From the NCBI RefSeq assembly GCF_902168175.1, contig NZ_CABHOU010000046.1:1-64000 (forward strand): 64,000 nucleotides of DNA, read 5' to 3'. Position numbers and translations under genes: made by a program. The notes beneath the pieces were generated by a model that was not told the origin of the DNA, ran no database searches, and was given only the letters and a program-made list of their open reading frames with translations. This DNA is from an uncultured Chitinophaga sp. (GTDB lineage: Bacteria > Bacteroidota > Bacteroidia > Chitinophagales > Chitinophagaceae). Of this stretch, positions 26,669 to 35,605 are shown one piece after another; position 1 is the stretch's first letter, and each line of letters begins with the position of its first letter.

Positions 26669-29600
26669 TTAGAAATTCACCTGCATACCCACATTGTAAA
26701 CAGATTGCAAAGGATAATTAAGACCATTGCCGCCCATCTCTACATCCCAGAGTTTAAACTTGCTGAGAATGAAAAGATTGGTGGCGGAGAAATAAATCCT
26801 CGCCATATCAATTCCTGCTTTTTTCATTTTAGGGAACGTATAACCGCCATCTATGCTCTTCAGGCGCAGGAAACTGCCATTACGCATCCACCAGGTAGAA
26901 TTTTCGTTATTAGGACCTACACGCCAGGTACTCAGTCTTGGCCAAAACGCGTAGAGGTCTGGGTTTTCGGCCGACCAGTGATCTTTGGCAATCACGTCTA
27001 ACAATCCTGTTTCGGTGCCTCTCAGATCTGCGGCGGAGCTACGGTAAAACGGCTGTATCTGTGTTGGGTCGATGAATAACGACGACCTCGCAGATCCCTG
27101 GAAATAGAAAGAGAAGTCGAAGTTCTTGTACCCCATCGAAGCCCCAAAGCCATAGATGATCTCAGGCTGCGTAGGTAAACCGATGGGCACTTTATCGTCG
27201 TTGTTCACTTTGCCATCGCCATTTACGTCTTTATATTTAATGTCGCCGGCCAGTAATCCGGCATCTTCATATTGTAAAGGAGAATTGGCCACTTCTTTGT
27301 TATCAACGAACAAACGTTCGGCAATAAGCCCCCATGCCTGGCTGGCCGACTGCCCGATCTGTGAGAGGTATTTCACGGAAGGGTCATACTGTAATTCGTC
27401 TACCAGTGTTTTTTCACTCACAGCATATGTAAAGGTGCCTCTTAAAGCGCCCCAGGTATGTTTGTTAAAGGAACGCTGGTACTTGGCCGACAGGTCAATA
27501 CCTTTACTTTCCAGCTTGCCATAGTTGGCCATGGGCGTAGCCATTAACCCGGAGGCCGATTCTGTATAGGTTTTGGACATCAATATCTGCGAACGCCATT
27601 GTTTGTAAACGTCGGCAATCAGTTCAAAATCTTTGAAAATAGTAACGTCCATCCCCAGGTTCAACTGCCGGGAAATCTCCCAGCTGATGTTGGGATTAGC
27701 ATAGCGGGAAATAGAAACGCCAGGCTGGTTAAAAGTACCCTGACCTTCATTCCGGCCAAAACTTGCTCCATAATTCCCATCGTTCATCGTAACGGCCGAA
27801 AGGTAGAAGAACCGGTCGTCCTGGTTGCCAATGGCATCGTTACCGGCAATACCATAAGTAGCACGGAATTTAAGCTCGTTAACGATATTTTTTAAAGGTT
27901 GAAAATACGTTTCGTTGGAAACCCGGTATGCCACGCCGGCAGAAGGGAAGAAACCATATCGTTTGCTCTCCGCAAAACGCTCTGAACCATTATAGCCAAA
28001 GTTCAACTCCGCTATATAACGATCATCATAACCATAGGTAAACCTGCCCGAAATACCGTTGTTTCTTTGCGGCAGCGATTTGGTAACGCCACCATCGTTG
28101 CCTTTCTGGTAGCTCGAAAGATAGGTAATCAACATACCACCCACCTGGTGTTTGCCAAACAGCCTGTTATAGTTCATAGCCGCCTGCAACCACACCCTCG
28201 AATCAATCGTTTTTGCACCCTCTGTGTAGTTGAGAAACTCTGTACCAACGGTACCCAGAGAGGTGGCTGATCCATCGTTCAACACCTTAATGTAATAACT
28301 CTGGTCCTGTGGATCAATAACTGCATCATAATAGAAGGGATTGTAGAAACGGTCTACTTCGAAATAGGAATTTCTTCTCACATACGTCATCACGTTGAGG
28401 TCAAGCCCTGGCGTAACAAACTTAAGGTCCTGTTTAAGTTCGAACTGTGGCTGCAGGTTCGATGACTTGTACATCCTGTATCCTTTCACCATTTCCGCAT
28501 AAGGGTTACGGAACAGGTCAGAGGTAAGCGACCCATTGGTCGTCATCACTGCCGAACCAAACAGCGGATGCTCCACGTACGGCAGCATCTCCGAAGGATA
28601 TATGGCTGGGAAAGCAACGGGGTTCGCGTTCATGGCATTGGCGAAGGTCTTAGCCCCACCGCCCACAGGCCCCTTGTAGTCATCAAACTGGCCATACATA
28701 CGAAATATCAGCTCCGTCGTTTTGGTCACGTTCAGGTTTACATTGGTACGCAGCGAGTAGTTGAGCAGTTTAATGTTACTGTTGAAGTTGTTGATCTTAT
28801 CCACCTTCAGCACCCCGTTATCCTGGTTAAATGTACCGGCAATATAATAGCGGGCCTTACCTGTGCCACCGCTCAGGTTCATATTGTAACCCTGGTTTAC
28901 GGTATAGGGTTTGATGAGTTGATCGAGCCAGTTGTTGTTGGGATATAATATGGGATCATCACCCGCCGCAGTATGGTTAATTTTGTTCTGGCTGTAGGGA
29001 AGAATAGCCTGTGGCGACCTGGCTGCGGTAGCTTCATTCGCCTGCTCCATAAACGTAATATTATCCGCGAATTTGAAGTTTTTTGTATTGGAAGATATCC
29101 TGCTTTCGGCCCTTACATTAAACTTCGCGGTACCTGAAAGCCCGGTTTTAGTATTAATAAGCACCACCCCGTTTGCGCCTCTGGCTCCATAAACCGCCGA
29201 TGCCGCTGCATCCTTCAGCAACGAAAAGTCTGAAATATCATCGGGCTGCAACCGTGCCATATCAGTAGGTGTCGACTCTACCCCGTCTATTAATATCAGC
29301 GGGTCCTGCTTACCGGTACCAAAGGTTGATAATCCACGGATGAAGAAGTTGGAGTTATCTGTACCCAAGCCCGGCTCACCACTACGCTGAAACGCGATCA
29401 GTCCCGGTACTTTACCCGCCAGTGTATTGGTCAGGTTGCCCGTAGGCCCCTTCAGGTCTTTTACATTCACAGTGGTAATAGAACTTACCACGCTCGCCTT
29501 CTTCTGCGTACCAAACCCTACGATCGTCACCTCACCCAGGTCTTTTTGATCGGGCAATAATTGCACCGCCACAAAATAATTACCCGCGGCATCAGGTTTC

Positions 29601-29887
29601 TGATTGCTCATTTGCACCACCCGGCTCACATACCCTATCATACTAAACTGCAAACTGGCCGTAGCTGGCACCGAAATAGAAAAACGCCCTTGTTCATCGG
29701 TCGTAAACCGCTGCGAAAGCCCCTGCACAGCAATATTAACCTGGGGCAGCCCTCCGCTGCTGTCTGCAACAACACCCTTCACTTCAATTTTTTGCTGGGC
29801 TATACCCTCACGGCATAACATCACCAGCAAAAGGACCAGGAAGGCCCGCCCGGCATAACCGGTCATTTTCTTTAAAGTCAATAACAT
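26669..29887 (-). CDS. SusC/RagA family TonB-dependent transporter
   Basis: A 1072-residue outer-membrane transporter. After the signal peptide (LVLLLVMLCREGIA) it has a carboxypeptidase-regulatory-like domain (about 34-115), a TonB plug (about 120-245) with LLKDAAASAVYGARGANGVV, and a beta-barrel ending in GMQVNF. It lacks an STN domain, in contrast to the first SusC. This fits control by the hybrid two-component system upstream instead of a sigma/FecR pair. It is the first gene of the second uptake operon. I saw no clear TAnnTTTG box in the 287 bases before it. Confidence 0.93.
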   Translation of the reverse strand: MLLTLKKMTGYAGRAFLVLLLVMLCREGIAQQKIEVKGVVADSSGGLPQVNIAVQGLSQRFTTDEQGRFSISVPATASLQFSMIGYVSRVVQMSNQKPDAAGNYFVAVQLLPDQKDLGEVTIVGFGTQKKASVVSSITTVNVKDLKGPTGNLTNTLAGKVPGLIAFQRSGEPGLGTDNSNFFIRGLSTFGTGKQDPLILIDGVESTPTDMARLQPDDISDFSLLKDAAASAVYGARGANGVVLINTKTGLSGTAKFNVRAESRISSNTKNFKFADNITFMEQANEATAARSPQAILPYSQNKINHTAAGDDPILYPNNNWLDQLIKPYTVNQGYNMNLSGGTGKARYYIAGTFNQDNGVLKVDKINNFNSNIKLLNYSLRTNVNLNVTKTTELIFRMYGQFDDYKGPVGGGAKTFANAMNANPVAFPAIYPSEMLPYVEHPLFGSAVMTTNGSLTSDLFRNPYAEMVKGYRMYKSSNLQPQFELKQDLKFVTPGLDLNVMTYVRRNSYFEVDRFYNPFYYDAVIDPQDQSYYIKVLNDGSATSLGTVGTEFLNYTEGAKTIDSRVWLQAAMNYNRLFGKHQVGGMLITYLSSYQKGNDGGVTKSLPQRNNGISGRFTYGYDDRYIAELNFGYNGSERFAESKRYGFFPSAGVAYRVSNETYFQPLKNIVNELKFRATYGIAGNDAIGNQDDRFFYLSAVTMNDGNYGASFGRNEGQGTFNQPGVSISRYANPNISWEISRQLNLGMDVTIFKDFELIADVYKQWRSQILMSKTYTESASGLMATPMANYGKLESKGIDLSAKYQRSFNKHTWGALRGTFTYAVSEKTLVDELQYDPSVKYLSQIGQSASQAWGLIAERLFVDNKEVANSPLQYEDAGLLAGDIKYKDVNGDGKVNNDDKVPIGLPTQPEIIYGFGASMGYKNFDFSFYFQGSARSSLFIDPTQIQPFYRSSAADLRGTETGLLDVIAKDHWSAENPDLYAFWPRLSTWRVGPNNENSTWWMRNGSFLRLKSIDGGYTFPKMKKAGIDMARIYFSATNLFILSKFKLWDVEMGGNGLNYPLQSVYNVGMQVNF

Positions 29888-30174
29888 AAATCAGTTTTGA
29901 TAATCAAATAGTGGAATAAATCAGCCGCGCCATACTTTAACAAGCAAAAAAGAATGACCCGGCCTTCGTCGTGGAATTGTTCTAAACATGCGCTCAGTTT
30001 TTTAATTGATGGAATTTTGGTTGTTACTGTGCTGCTGAAAGGTAGTGAGAGAATGGCTACGCAGAGATGGGGAAACTCGGATAAAAAGGGGTGATTTTCG
30101 TATTATTCACGTTTTTAGTGTCAAAAAGACATGATTGCTTGTGGGTGAGGAATGGAGGGGCCAGCCAACCCAAA

Positions 30175-33100
30175 TCACTTCGTCCTCCCAATCCCATAGC
30201 TCTTCCCCAACGTCCCCCTGAACTTCTCAATATATTCCGATGGGTTCATACCAAACGTCTTATTAAACTGCTCGCGGAAATGTTTGATGTCCTTCATGCC
30301 CACGTAATAGGCCGCTTCGCTTACATTGCATTTTGTGTTGATGAACAACTCTGCGGCTTTACGCAGCCGGATGAAGCGGATAAAGCCATTGGCGGTTTGC
30401 CCGGATACGGATTTAATACGTTTATAAAGCTTGCTGTGACTCATTCCCAACGCAGAAGCGAGGTGTTTTACGGTGAAGTTGTCGTCCTTAAGATGATCTT
30501 CAAGGATGGAAATGCAGCTATCGATGAACTCTTTGTACTCTGGCGATATCTTGTGGGTATTTTTCTGGAGGGTAATTTCGTTATAGAAGTACTTCTGCAG
30601 GCTGTTCCTGCTCTTAAGCAGGTTTTCTACTTTGGCTACCAGGAAGTCTTTTTCAAATGGTTTAGTGATATAGTCTTCGGCTCCCAATGCTACACCTTTA
30701 AGTTTTGCATCCTGCGAGGGACTGCCGGTAAGCAGCAGCACAGGTATGTGCCCGAGTTCCGGACTTTCTTTAATGCGACGGCAAAGTTCGATGCCATCGC
30801 CACCGTCCATTACAATATCGGAAATGATGATATCGGGCAGGTAGTCAGCAGCAAGTACGAGGGCATCGGTGCCGTTGGATGCTGTGTGTACGGAGAAGCG
30901 GTCGCTGAATATCTGGCGGATATAGTTGCGCATCTGCTCATTGTCGTCTACTACCAGGATGGTGTCGCGCTCTGTCGTAATGTCTTCCTGCTTTTGCCTG
31001 CGTACTTTGGTTACTACAACGTTGACCACTTCGCGGCCGGCAAGTTCTTCCAGCACTTCTGAACGCACACCTTTGTCTGTTACCTTACACTGTTCGGCGT
31101 TACCGCCTGGCAATATCATCGTGAAGATGGCGCCCAAACCTGGGGTACTGTCGTAGCGGATGCTACCTTTGTGACTTTCCACAAAATGTTTGGCGAGGTA
31201 CAAACCAATACCAAAGCCTGTTTTCGAGTCCTGTTTCACCTGGTAAAACTTCTCGAACAACCGGTCGCCCGTACCCTCGGGTACACCGGGACCGTTATCC
31301 TCTACCCTAATTTCTACGCCATTCTCTTTGGCTGTTACCGTAAAGGAAACACGACCTCCTTCGGGCGTAAACTTTAATGCGTTGGAAATAAGGTTGTAGA
31401 GCGCTATCTCAATTTTCTCCCGGTCGGCCACCAGCTCCAGTGTTTTGTTTTCGCAGCAAAAGGTGTAATCTATTTTCTTCGAACGCGCCTGTTGCACGAA
31501 GCAGAGGTACACTTCGTTACAGAGATCGTAAAACTGCAGGCGGCCTAAACTCAGCATCTCTGCCTCGCTTTCTGTTTTGCGGAATAGCAGCAACTGGTCT
31601 ACAAGACTCAGCAGCCTGCGTGCATTGCGGTATACGATGTGTAATTCTTCTTCATCCTCCGTACCACTCAGCGTTTCCCTGGTTACCATGTCTTTTACAG
31701 GGTTGATGATCAGGGTGAGTGGGGTACGGAATTCATGCACCACATTGGTAAAGAAGGATAGCTTGCGTTCATTGTCTTCACGCTGGCGCGCTGCGGTGAG
31801 ACTGGTAATTTTCATATCGTACTTCATCCTTGCCTGGTACGACTTGTAGCGCATGAACGCGTACACAGCGGCGGCAGCAGTGGCGGCATATAACAAATAA
31901 GCCCACCAGGTGCGGTACCAGGGAGGAAGAACGAGGATCGCCATGGTAAGCTCACCCGGGTTCCAGGTGCCATCGGCGTTGGTTGAGCGGATGCGCAGGC
32001 GGTAGCTGCCTTCGCGGATATTGGTGTAACTGATGCTGCGGTTACGGTTCGTGTACACCCAGTCTTTATCCCAGCCTTCGAGTATATAAGCGAACTTTAT
32101 TTTTTCCGGAGATGAATATTCAAGTGCGGCGAACTTCATGGACAGTACAGCCTTGTTGTACGGAATTTCCAGCGCTTTCACCTGATCGCCGGCCATGGCT
32201 GTTACGTACGTACTGTCTGTGAGTGCGGCATTATTGATGGTGATATCGCTCAGTACGATGGGCGCAATGTACTTGCGGGTTTGCACCTGCGAGGGACAAA
32301 ACAAATTAAATCCCTTGATACCGCCGAAAACCATTTCACCTGAGTGAAGTTTTAAGGCAGCGTTGTACAGGAATTGATTGCTCTGTAGACCATCGCCCTG
32401 GTAAAAAGCGGCGAAACTCTTCTTTTCTTTACTGAACCTGGCAAGGCCTTCAAAGGTGCTTAACCACAGGTTACCGCTATTGTCTTCCAGGATGTTCAAT
32501 ACCGAATTATTACAAAGTCCCGATCCATCAGCGAAACGTTCGACTATTTTTCCATCTTTAAAAAACACCAGCCCACCGCCCTCGGTACCCAGCCATAAGC
32601 CGCCGTTTTTATCTGCACTAATAGCACGTACCGGTTTGCCAATATCGAAGTACTCATACTTCCGGCGGTGCTTATCGATCTTTACAAGGTACCTGAAATT
32701 CCCCGCCCATATCATCCCATCCTTGTCCTGGGCCATGGAAATAAGATCGTTAAACTCCTCTTCGAACATTTCAAACTGGTTGGCCGAACGGTTGAAGCGG
32801 TACAATTTACCCGCGCCAAATGTGGCAGCCCACAGGTCTTTATCCCGGTCTTCGAACAGCAGCCAAACATTTTTATTCTCGGTATTTGTTTTGGGGTTGA
32901 TGCATTTGTAATGCTGAAACCTGCCCGTAGCGGCATCAAACTTATTTACACCACCGGGAAATGTAGCCACCCAGGTAGTCTGGGAAGCATCTTTCAATAT
33001 ACTGGTAACGATATTGCTGCTAAGCGATGCCGGGTTGCCCGCATCGGCAGTGTAATTCCGGTATACGTCTTTCTTACGGTCCCATATACTGAAGCCGCCA

Positions 33101-34197
33101 CCATCAGTACCCACATATAATTCGTCGCCATTTTCGTAAAAGCAGGAAACGAAATTATACACAAGACTATTTTTGTCAAAAGGATCCCGCGATATTGTCT
33201 GGAACTGACTTTTCTGTGGATCAATCACATTAATGCCACCTTTAATAGTGCCTATCCACACTCTCTGTTCACTATCGCCATAAATAGCGCTCACCGATTC
33301 GCTGGAAAGCCCGTTGCGCCCCTGTTTCAGGCTTTCGGTTTGGCCGGTGGCGCCATTCATCACCATTAACCCGTCTCCTTCTGTACCTATCCATATCTTT
33401 TTATCGGCAGCTACGTGCATGGTGGTGATGTTACTACAGCTCGTTTTTACCAGTGTAAACCTGCGTTTCGACAGGTCAAACTTATACAATCCGCTACCAG
33501 TGCCCACCCATAAATTCCCCTGCCCGTCGGCCTCCATGCAGTGTGCAGCTTTGATCGTACTATCGGCAAAACTCACACTGTTGGTCTGATAATCGTATTT
33601 ACACAATCCCACATCTCCTATCACCATCCACACGCCGCCTTTTTCGTCGATGGTAATTACCTGTACGCTGGTGTAATTGCGGCCCTGCGGCAACTGTGCC
33701 TGCAAAGCAACCCGTTCGCCCGACAACTTCACCATCAGTCCCAAACCATTGGTGCAAATGAAAACGTTGCCCGGCTTATCGGTTTTGAGCGCGTTTACGT
33801 GCCCCGTAAGCCGGTAATACTCCTTATCAACACCTTTGAAATCGACGGGCGAAAAACGGCCTGTAAAGCCATTGTACTGCACAAGTCCCTGGCCAGTACC
33901 TACAAACAGGTTGTTATGATGGTCGCCGGTAATCGCGTAGATATAATTATGAGGCAGCGAAGCCGGGTCGTTCAGTTTGTTGCGGAATACTTTGAACTCG
34001 TACCCATTGTACTGGTTAAGTCCGTCATAGGTACCAAACCACATATATCCCTTATGATCTTTATAAATGCACCTCACCGAATTATTCGACAGTCCCTGTT
34101 CCAGCCCGATGTACGACACAGGCGGACGTATATCGGCACGGGCAGGCAATGCCAGTCCACTGATAAAAAACAATAAAACGGACCATACAGGTTTCAT
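30175..34197 (-). CDS. Hybrid two-component system: propeller sensor, histidine kinase, receiver and AraC output
   Basis: This 1340-residue protein is a full HTCS regulator. A signal peptide (about 1-21) leads to a periplasmic sensor with repeated two-component propeller blades (about 22-650; WVGTGSGLYKF, WIGTEGDGL), a Y_Y_Y domain (about 700-760), one membrane helix (about 762-783), HisKA (VHEFRTPLTL, His821), HATPase (NALKF near 936, DNGPG near 966), a receiver (VVDDN near 1080, Asp1127) and a C-terminal AraC-type HTH (about 1240-1330). Such proteins detect glycan breakdown products and turn on the neighbouring SusCD operon, here the 29887-22795 locus, 287 bases downstream on the same strand. 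Confidence 0.95.
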   Translation of the reverse strand: MKPVWSVLLFFISGLALPARADIRPPVSYIGLEQGLSNNSVRCIYKDHKGYMWFGTYDGLNQYNGYEFKVFRNKLNDPASLPHNYIYAITGDHHNNLFVGTGQGLVQYNGFTGRFSPVDFKGVDKEYYRLTGHVNALKTDKPGNVFICTNGLGLMVKLSGERVALQAQLPQGRNYTSVQVITIDEKGGVWMVIGDVGLCKYDYQTNSVSFADSTIKAAHCMEADGQGNLWVGTGSGLYKFDLSKRRFTLVKTSCSNITTMHVAADKKIWIGTEGDGLMVMNGATGQTESLKQGRNGLSSESVSAIYGDSEQRVWIGTIKGGINVIDPQKSQFQTISRDPFDKNSLVYNFVSCFYENGDELYVGTDGGGFSIWDRKKDVYRNYTADAGNPASLSSNIVTSILKDASQTTWVATFPGGVNKFDAATGRFQHYKCINPKTNTENKNVWLLFEDRDKDLWAATFGAGKLYRFNRSANQFEMFEEEFNDLISMAQDKDGMIWAGNFRYLVKIDKHRRKYEYFDIGKPVRAISADKNGGLWLGTEGGGLVFFKDGKIVERFADGSGLCNNSVLNILEDNSGNLWLSTFEGLARFSKEKKSFAAFYQGDGLQSNQFLYNAALKLHSGEMVFGGIKGFNLFCPSQVQTRKYIAPIVLSDITINNAALTDSTYVTAMAGDQVKALEIPYNKAVLSMKFAALEYSSPEKIKFAYILEGWDKDWVYTNRNRSISYTNIREGSYRLRIRSTNADGTWNPGELTMAILVLPPWYRTWWAYLLYAATAAAAVYAFMRYKSYQARMKYDMKITSLTAARQREDNERKLSFFTNVVHEFRTPLTLIINPVKDMVTRETLSGTEDEEELHIVYRNARRLLSLVDQLLLFRKTESEAEMLSLGRLQFYDLCNEVYLCFVQQARSKKIDYTFCCENKTLELVADREKIEIALYNLISNALKFTPEGGRVSFTVTAKENGVEIRVEDNGPGVPEGTGDRLFEKFYQVKQDSKTGFGIGLYLAKHFVESHKGSIRYDSTPGLGAIFTMILPGGNAEQCKVTDKGVRSEVLEELAGREVVNVVVTKVRRQKQEDITTERDTILVVDDNEQMRNYIRQIFSDRFSVHTASNGTDALVLAADYLPDIIISDIVMDGGDGIELCRRIKESPELGHIPVLLLTGSPSQDAKLKGVALGAEDYITKPFEKDFLVAKVENLLKSRNSLQKYFYNEITLQKNTHKISPEYKEFIDSCISILEDHLKDDNFTVKHLASALGMSHSKLYKRIKSVSGQTANGFIRFIRLRKAAELFINTKCNVSEAAYYVGMKDIKHFREQFNKTFGMNPSEYIEKFRGTLGKSYGIGRTK

Positions 34198-34619
34198 CGC
34201 GTAAAGCGCTTTTTTTGGTTGAGGGCCACAAAACGGCCATTACACTACCGCTGGGGCAATGCACAATATGTATTGATTGATATATTAACTTCTCCGCCGG
34301 ATTTGCAGGCTACGAGGTAATGGAATTAGCGTAATTCATGGGAATCGTTTTCATAACCGTGAATAATATAATGGTATGTTTTCTAACGCGTCGTATGTCT
34401 CTCTGGCTGTCTGTATGTAAAGCAACCCCGGGGGGTATAATTCTGTATCTTCCGCAAACTACAAAAAAAGTGTCACTATGACACTCTAAAGTGTAAAAAT
34501 TCTTAAAAGTTGTTGTAACTAACTGGTTATTAAATTGATAACGAACTGCTACCGGCTGGCAGGCCTTGAATGTATTTTCTACACAGCTGAATTTATTCCA
34601 CCGCATAGTAATTTGATTG
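34198..34619. other. Intergenic region upstream of the hybrid regulator
   Basis: This 422-base AT-rich gap should hold the promoter of the HTCS gene and the terminator of the 34620 gene. A 17-bp inverted repeat followed on the minus strand by a T-run is at 34469-34485. I saw no convincing TAnnTTTG box and no credible gene; a 98-codon minus-strand frame has an unprotein-like composition. Confidence 0.5.
34462..34485 (-). terminator. Short hairpin with T-run, likely terminator
   Basis: AGTGTCA at 34469-34475 and TGACACT at 34479-34485 pair over 7 bp with a 3-base loop. On the minus strand a run of seven T follows (34463-34469). It lies 135 bases beyond the stop of the 34620 gene. The symmetric half-sites could also be an operator of the HTCS gene. 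Confidence 0.5.
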
Positions 34620-35318
34620 TTATCCCGGCTTACTCATAAAGCGATCATCAAAAGACATATCAACTAAACCGCATTTTCTATCAACCCGGTCGCACAGGGG
34701 CCGCACCAGGTAGTTCATAAATCGGGTACCAGGGGTTTCCCTTTCGGTATTTTGTACCTCCGCCAACTCCACCACCACTTTCGTCTCATTCTCCGGCAGG
34801 TCGCGGGCTGTCACTTCTACCCTGCCGCCACCGGCATGCTGACAAAGGGCTGTGTAATCCCAGTACTCCGTATCTCCCTGCTGAAGCGCCTCTCCCTTTT
34901 CTACCAACTGGTTGTCCGCATCGTATATACATACCAGTACCTTGTGTACACAAAAATTGTCTGTAGCGTTAATGGTGATGATATCGCCCGGCTGCCCCTT
35001 ATAGTCATCAAGGTTAATACTTTCTATTTCCGGCGCATGGTAGAAATCTGATATCGCGAGGTTTTGCACGGTTTTGTGTCCGGTGCGGGCCTGTATGTAC
35101 AAGGCTTCCAGTTCTGGCACGGCTACTACCCATCTGTAATAGATGTTGGCCTCCGTAAAACGGTCGCGGGCCTTTTGCTGCCCGGAGGTAGGTTTCCCAG
35201 GCCGCTTTACGGGCGCTTTACAAAGCTCTACCTGGCCTTTCCATTCGCGTATCATAACCTGGCCGTCGAACAGGCCGCGGAAACCGGAGGATATGGCGTT
35301 ATGTTTTTTCAGGATCAT
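34620..35318 (-). CDS. Conserved hypothetical protein of Bacteroidota
   Basis: I start this 232-residue protein at the ATG at 35318 (MILKKHNAISSGFRGLFDGQ). The reading from 35447 would translate a 21-bp tandem repeat that looks regulatory. It has no signal peptide. The first half (GFRGLFDGQVMIREWKGQ, then QQKARDRFTEANIYYRWV and HKTVQNLAISDFYHAPEIESI) resembles small Bacteroidota proteins of unknown function that I have seen with a similar opening. The second half is a beta-rich, probably Ig-like unit. It appears to be a single gene. No function can be given. Confidence 0.65.
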   Translation of the reverse strand: MILKKHNAISSGFRGLFDGQVMIREWKGQVELCKAPVKRPGKPTSGQQKARDRFTEANIYYRWVVAVPELEALYIQARTGHKTVQNLAISDFYHAPEIESINLDDYKGQPGDIITINATDNFCVHKVLVCIYDADNQLVEKGEALQQGDTEYWDYTALCQHAGGGRVEVTARDLPENETKVVVELAEVQNTERETPGTRFMNYLVRPLCDRVDRKCGLVDMSFDDRFMSKPG

Positions 35319-35361
35319 GGTGTATTGGTTTTGTGTTACAAATTTCCCGTTTTCACCCTGC

Positions 35362-35403
35362 AAAAAATGTCGTTTTGGGTAGAAAAAATGTCGCTTTGGG
35401 TAG
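35362..35403 (-). repeat. Two tandem 21-bp repeats, candidate regulator site
   Basis: Units 35362-35382 and 35383-35403 are identical except for one base (T to C at 35394). Read on the minus strand each has CTACCCAAA followed by CGACA and a T-run. They lie 44-85 bases upstream of the chosen start of the 34620 gene. Two units one 21-bp step apart is the layout used by LytTR-type regulators, but the sequence does not match their consensus well. Confidence 0.5.
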
Positions 35404-35543
35404 AATTGGTGATAGTTTATTAACCTAAAATCCAGTTCATGCAGCACACTAACCCTTTCGTTACCCTTTCATTTCCCTCTCACTACCCTTATATTAAGAG
35501 GGGCCACCCGATACCAGCCCGATACCAGCCCGGCTCAAACGGT

Positions 35544-35588
35544 AAAGGGCCGGCCCCGAAGCGTATGATCGCCCCGGGCCAGCCCTTT
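35544..35588 (-). terminator. GC-rich hairpin after the large secreted protein gene
   Basis: AAAGGGC (35544-35550) pairs with GCCCTTT (35582-35588), and GGCCC (35552-35556) with GGGCC (35576-35580), with one mismatch between. It lies 18 bases past the stop of the 35606 gene. A short direct repeat (GATACCAGCCC, period 11) sits just beyond it at about 35510-35531. Confidence 0.6.
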
Positions 35589-35605
35589 TGCATTTATTCC
35601 CTGCT

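Noticed and set aside
30091..31062. Plus-strand open frame of 323 codons
   Set aside because: Antisense to the receiver and AraC part of the hybrid regulator, which has all catalytic residues. The plus-strand product has no recognisable domain.
34310..34606. Minus-strand frame of 98 codons in the gap before the hybrid regulator
   Set aside because: Cys-rich, unprotein-like composition, no signal or motif, and it contains the terminator-like hairpin at 34469.
35510..35531. 11-bp direct repeat GATACCAGCCC as a possible array
   Set aside because: Only two copies next to a terminator; too short and too few for a CRISPR or iteron claim.
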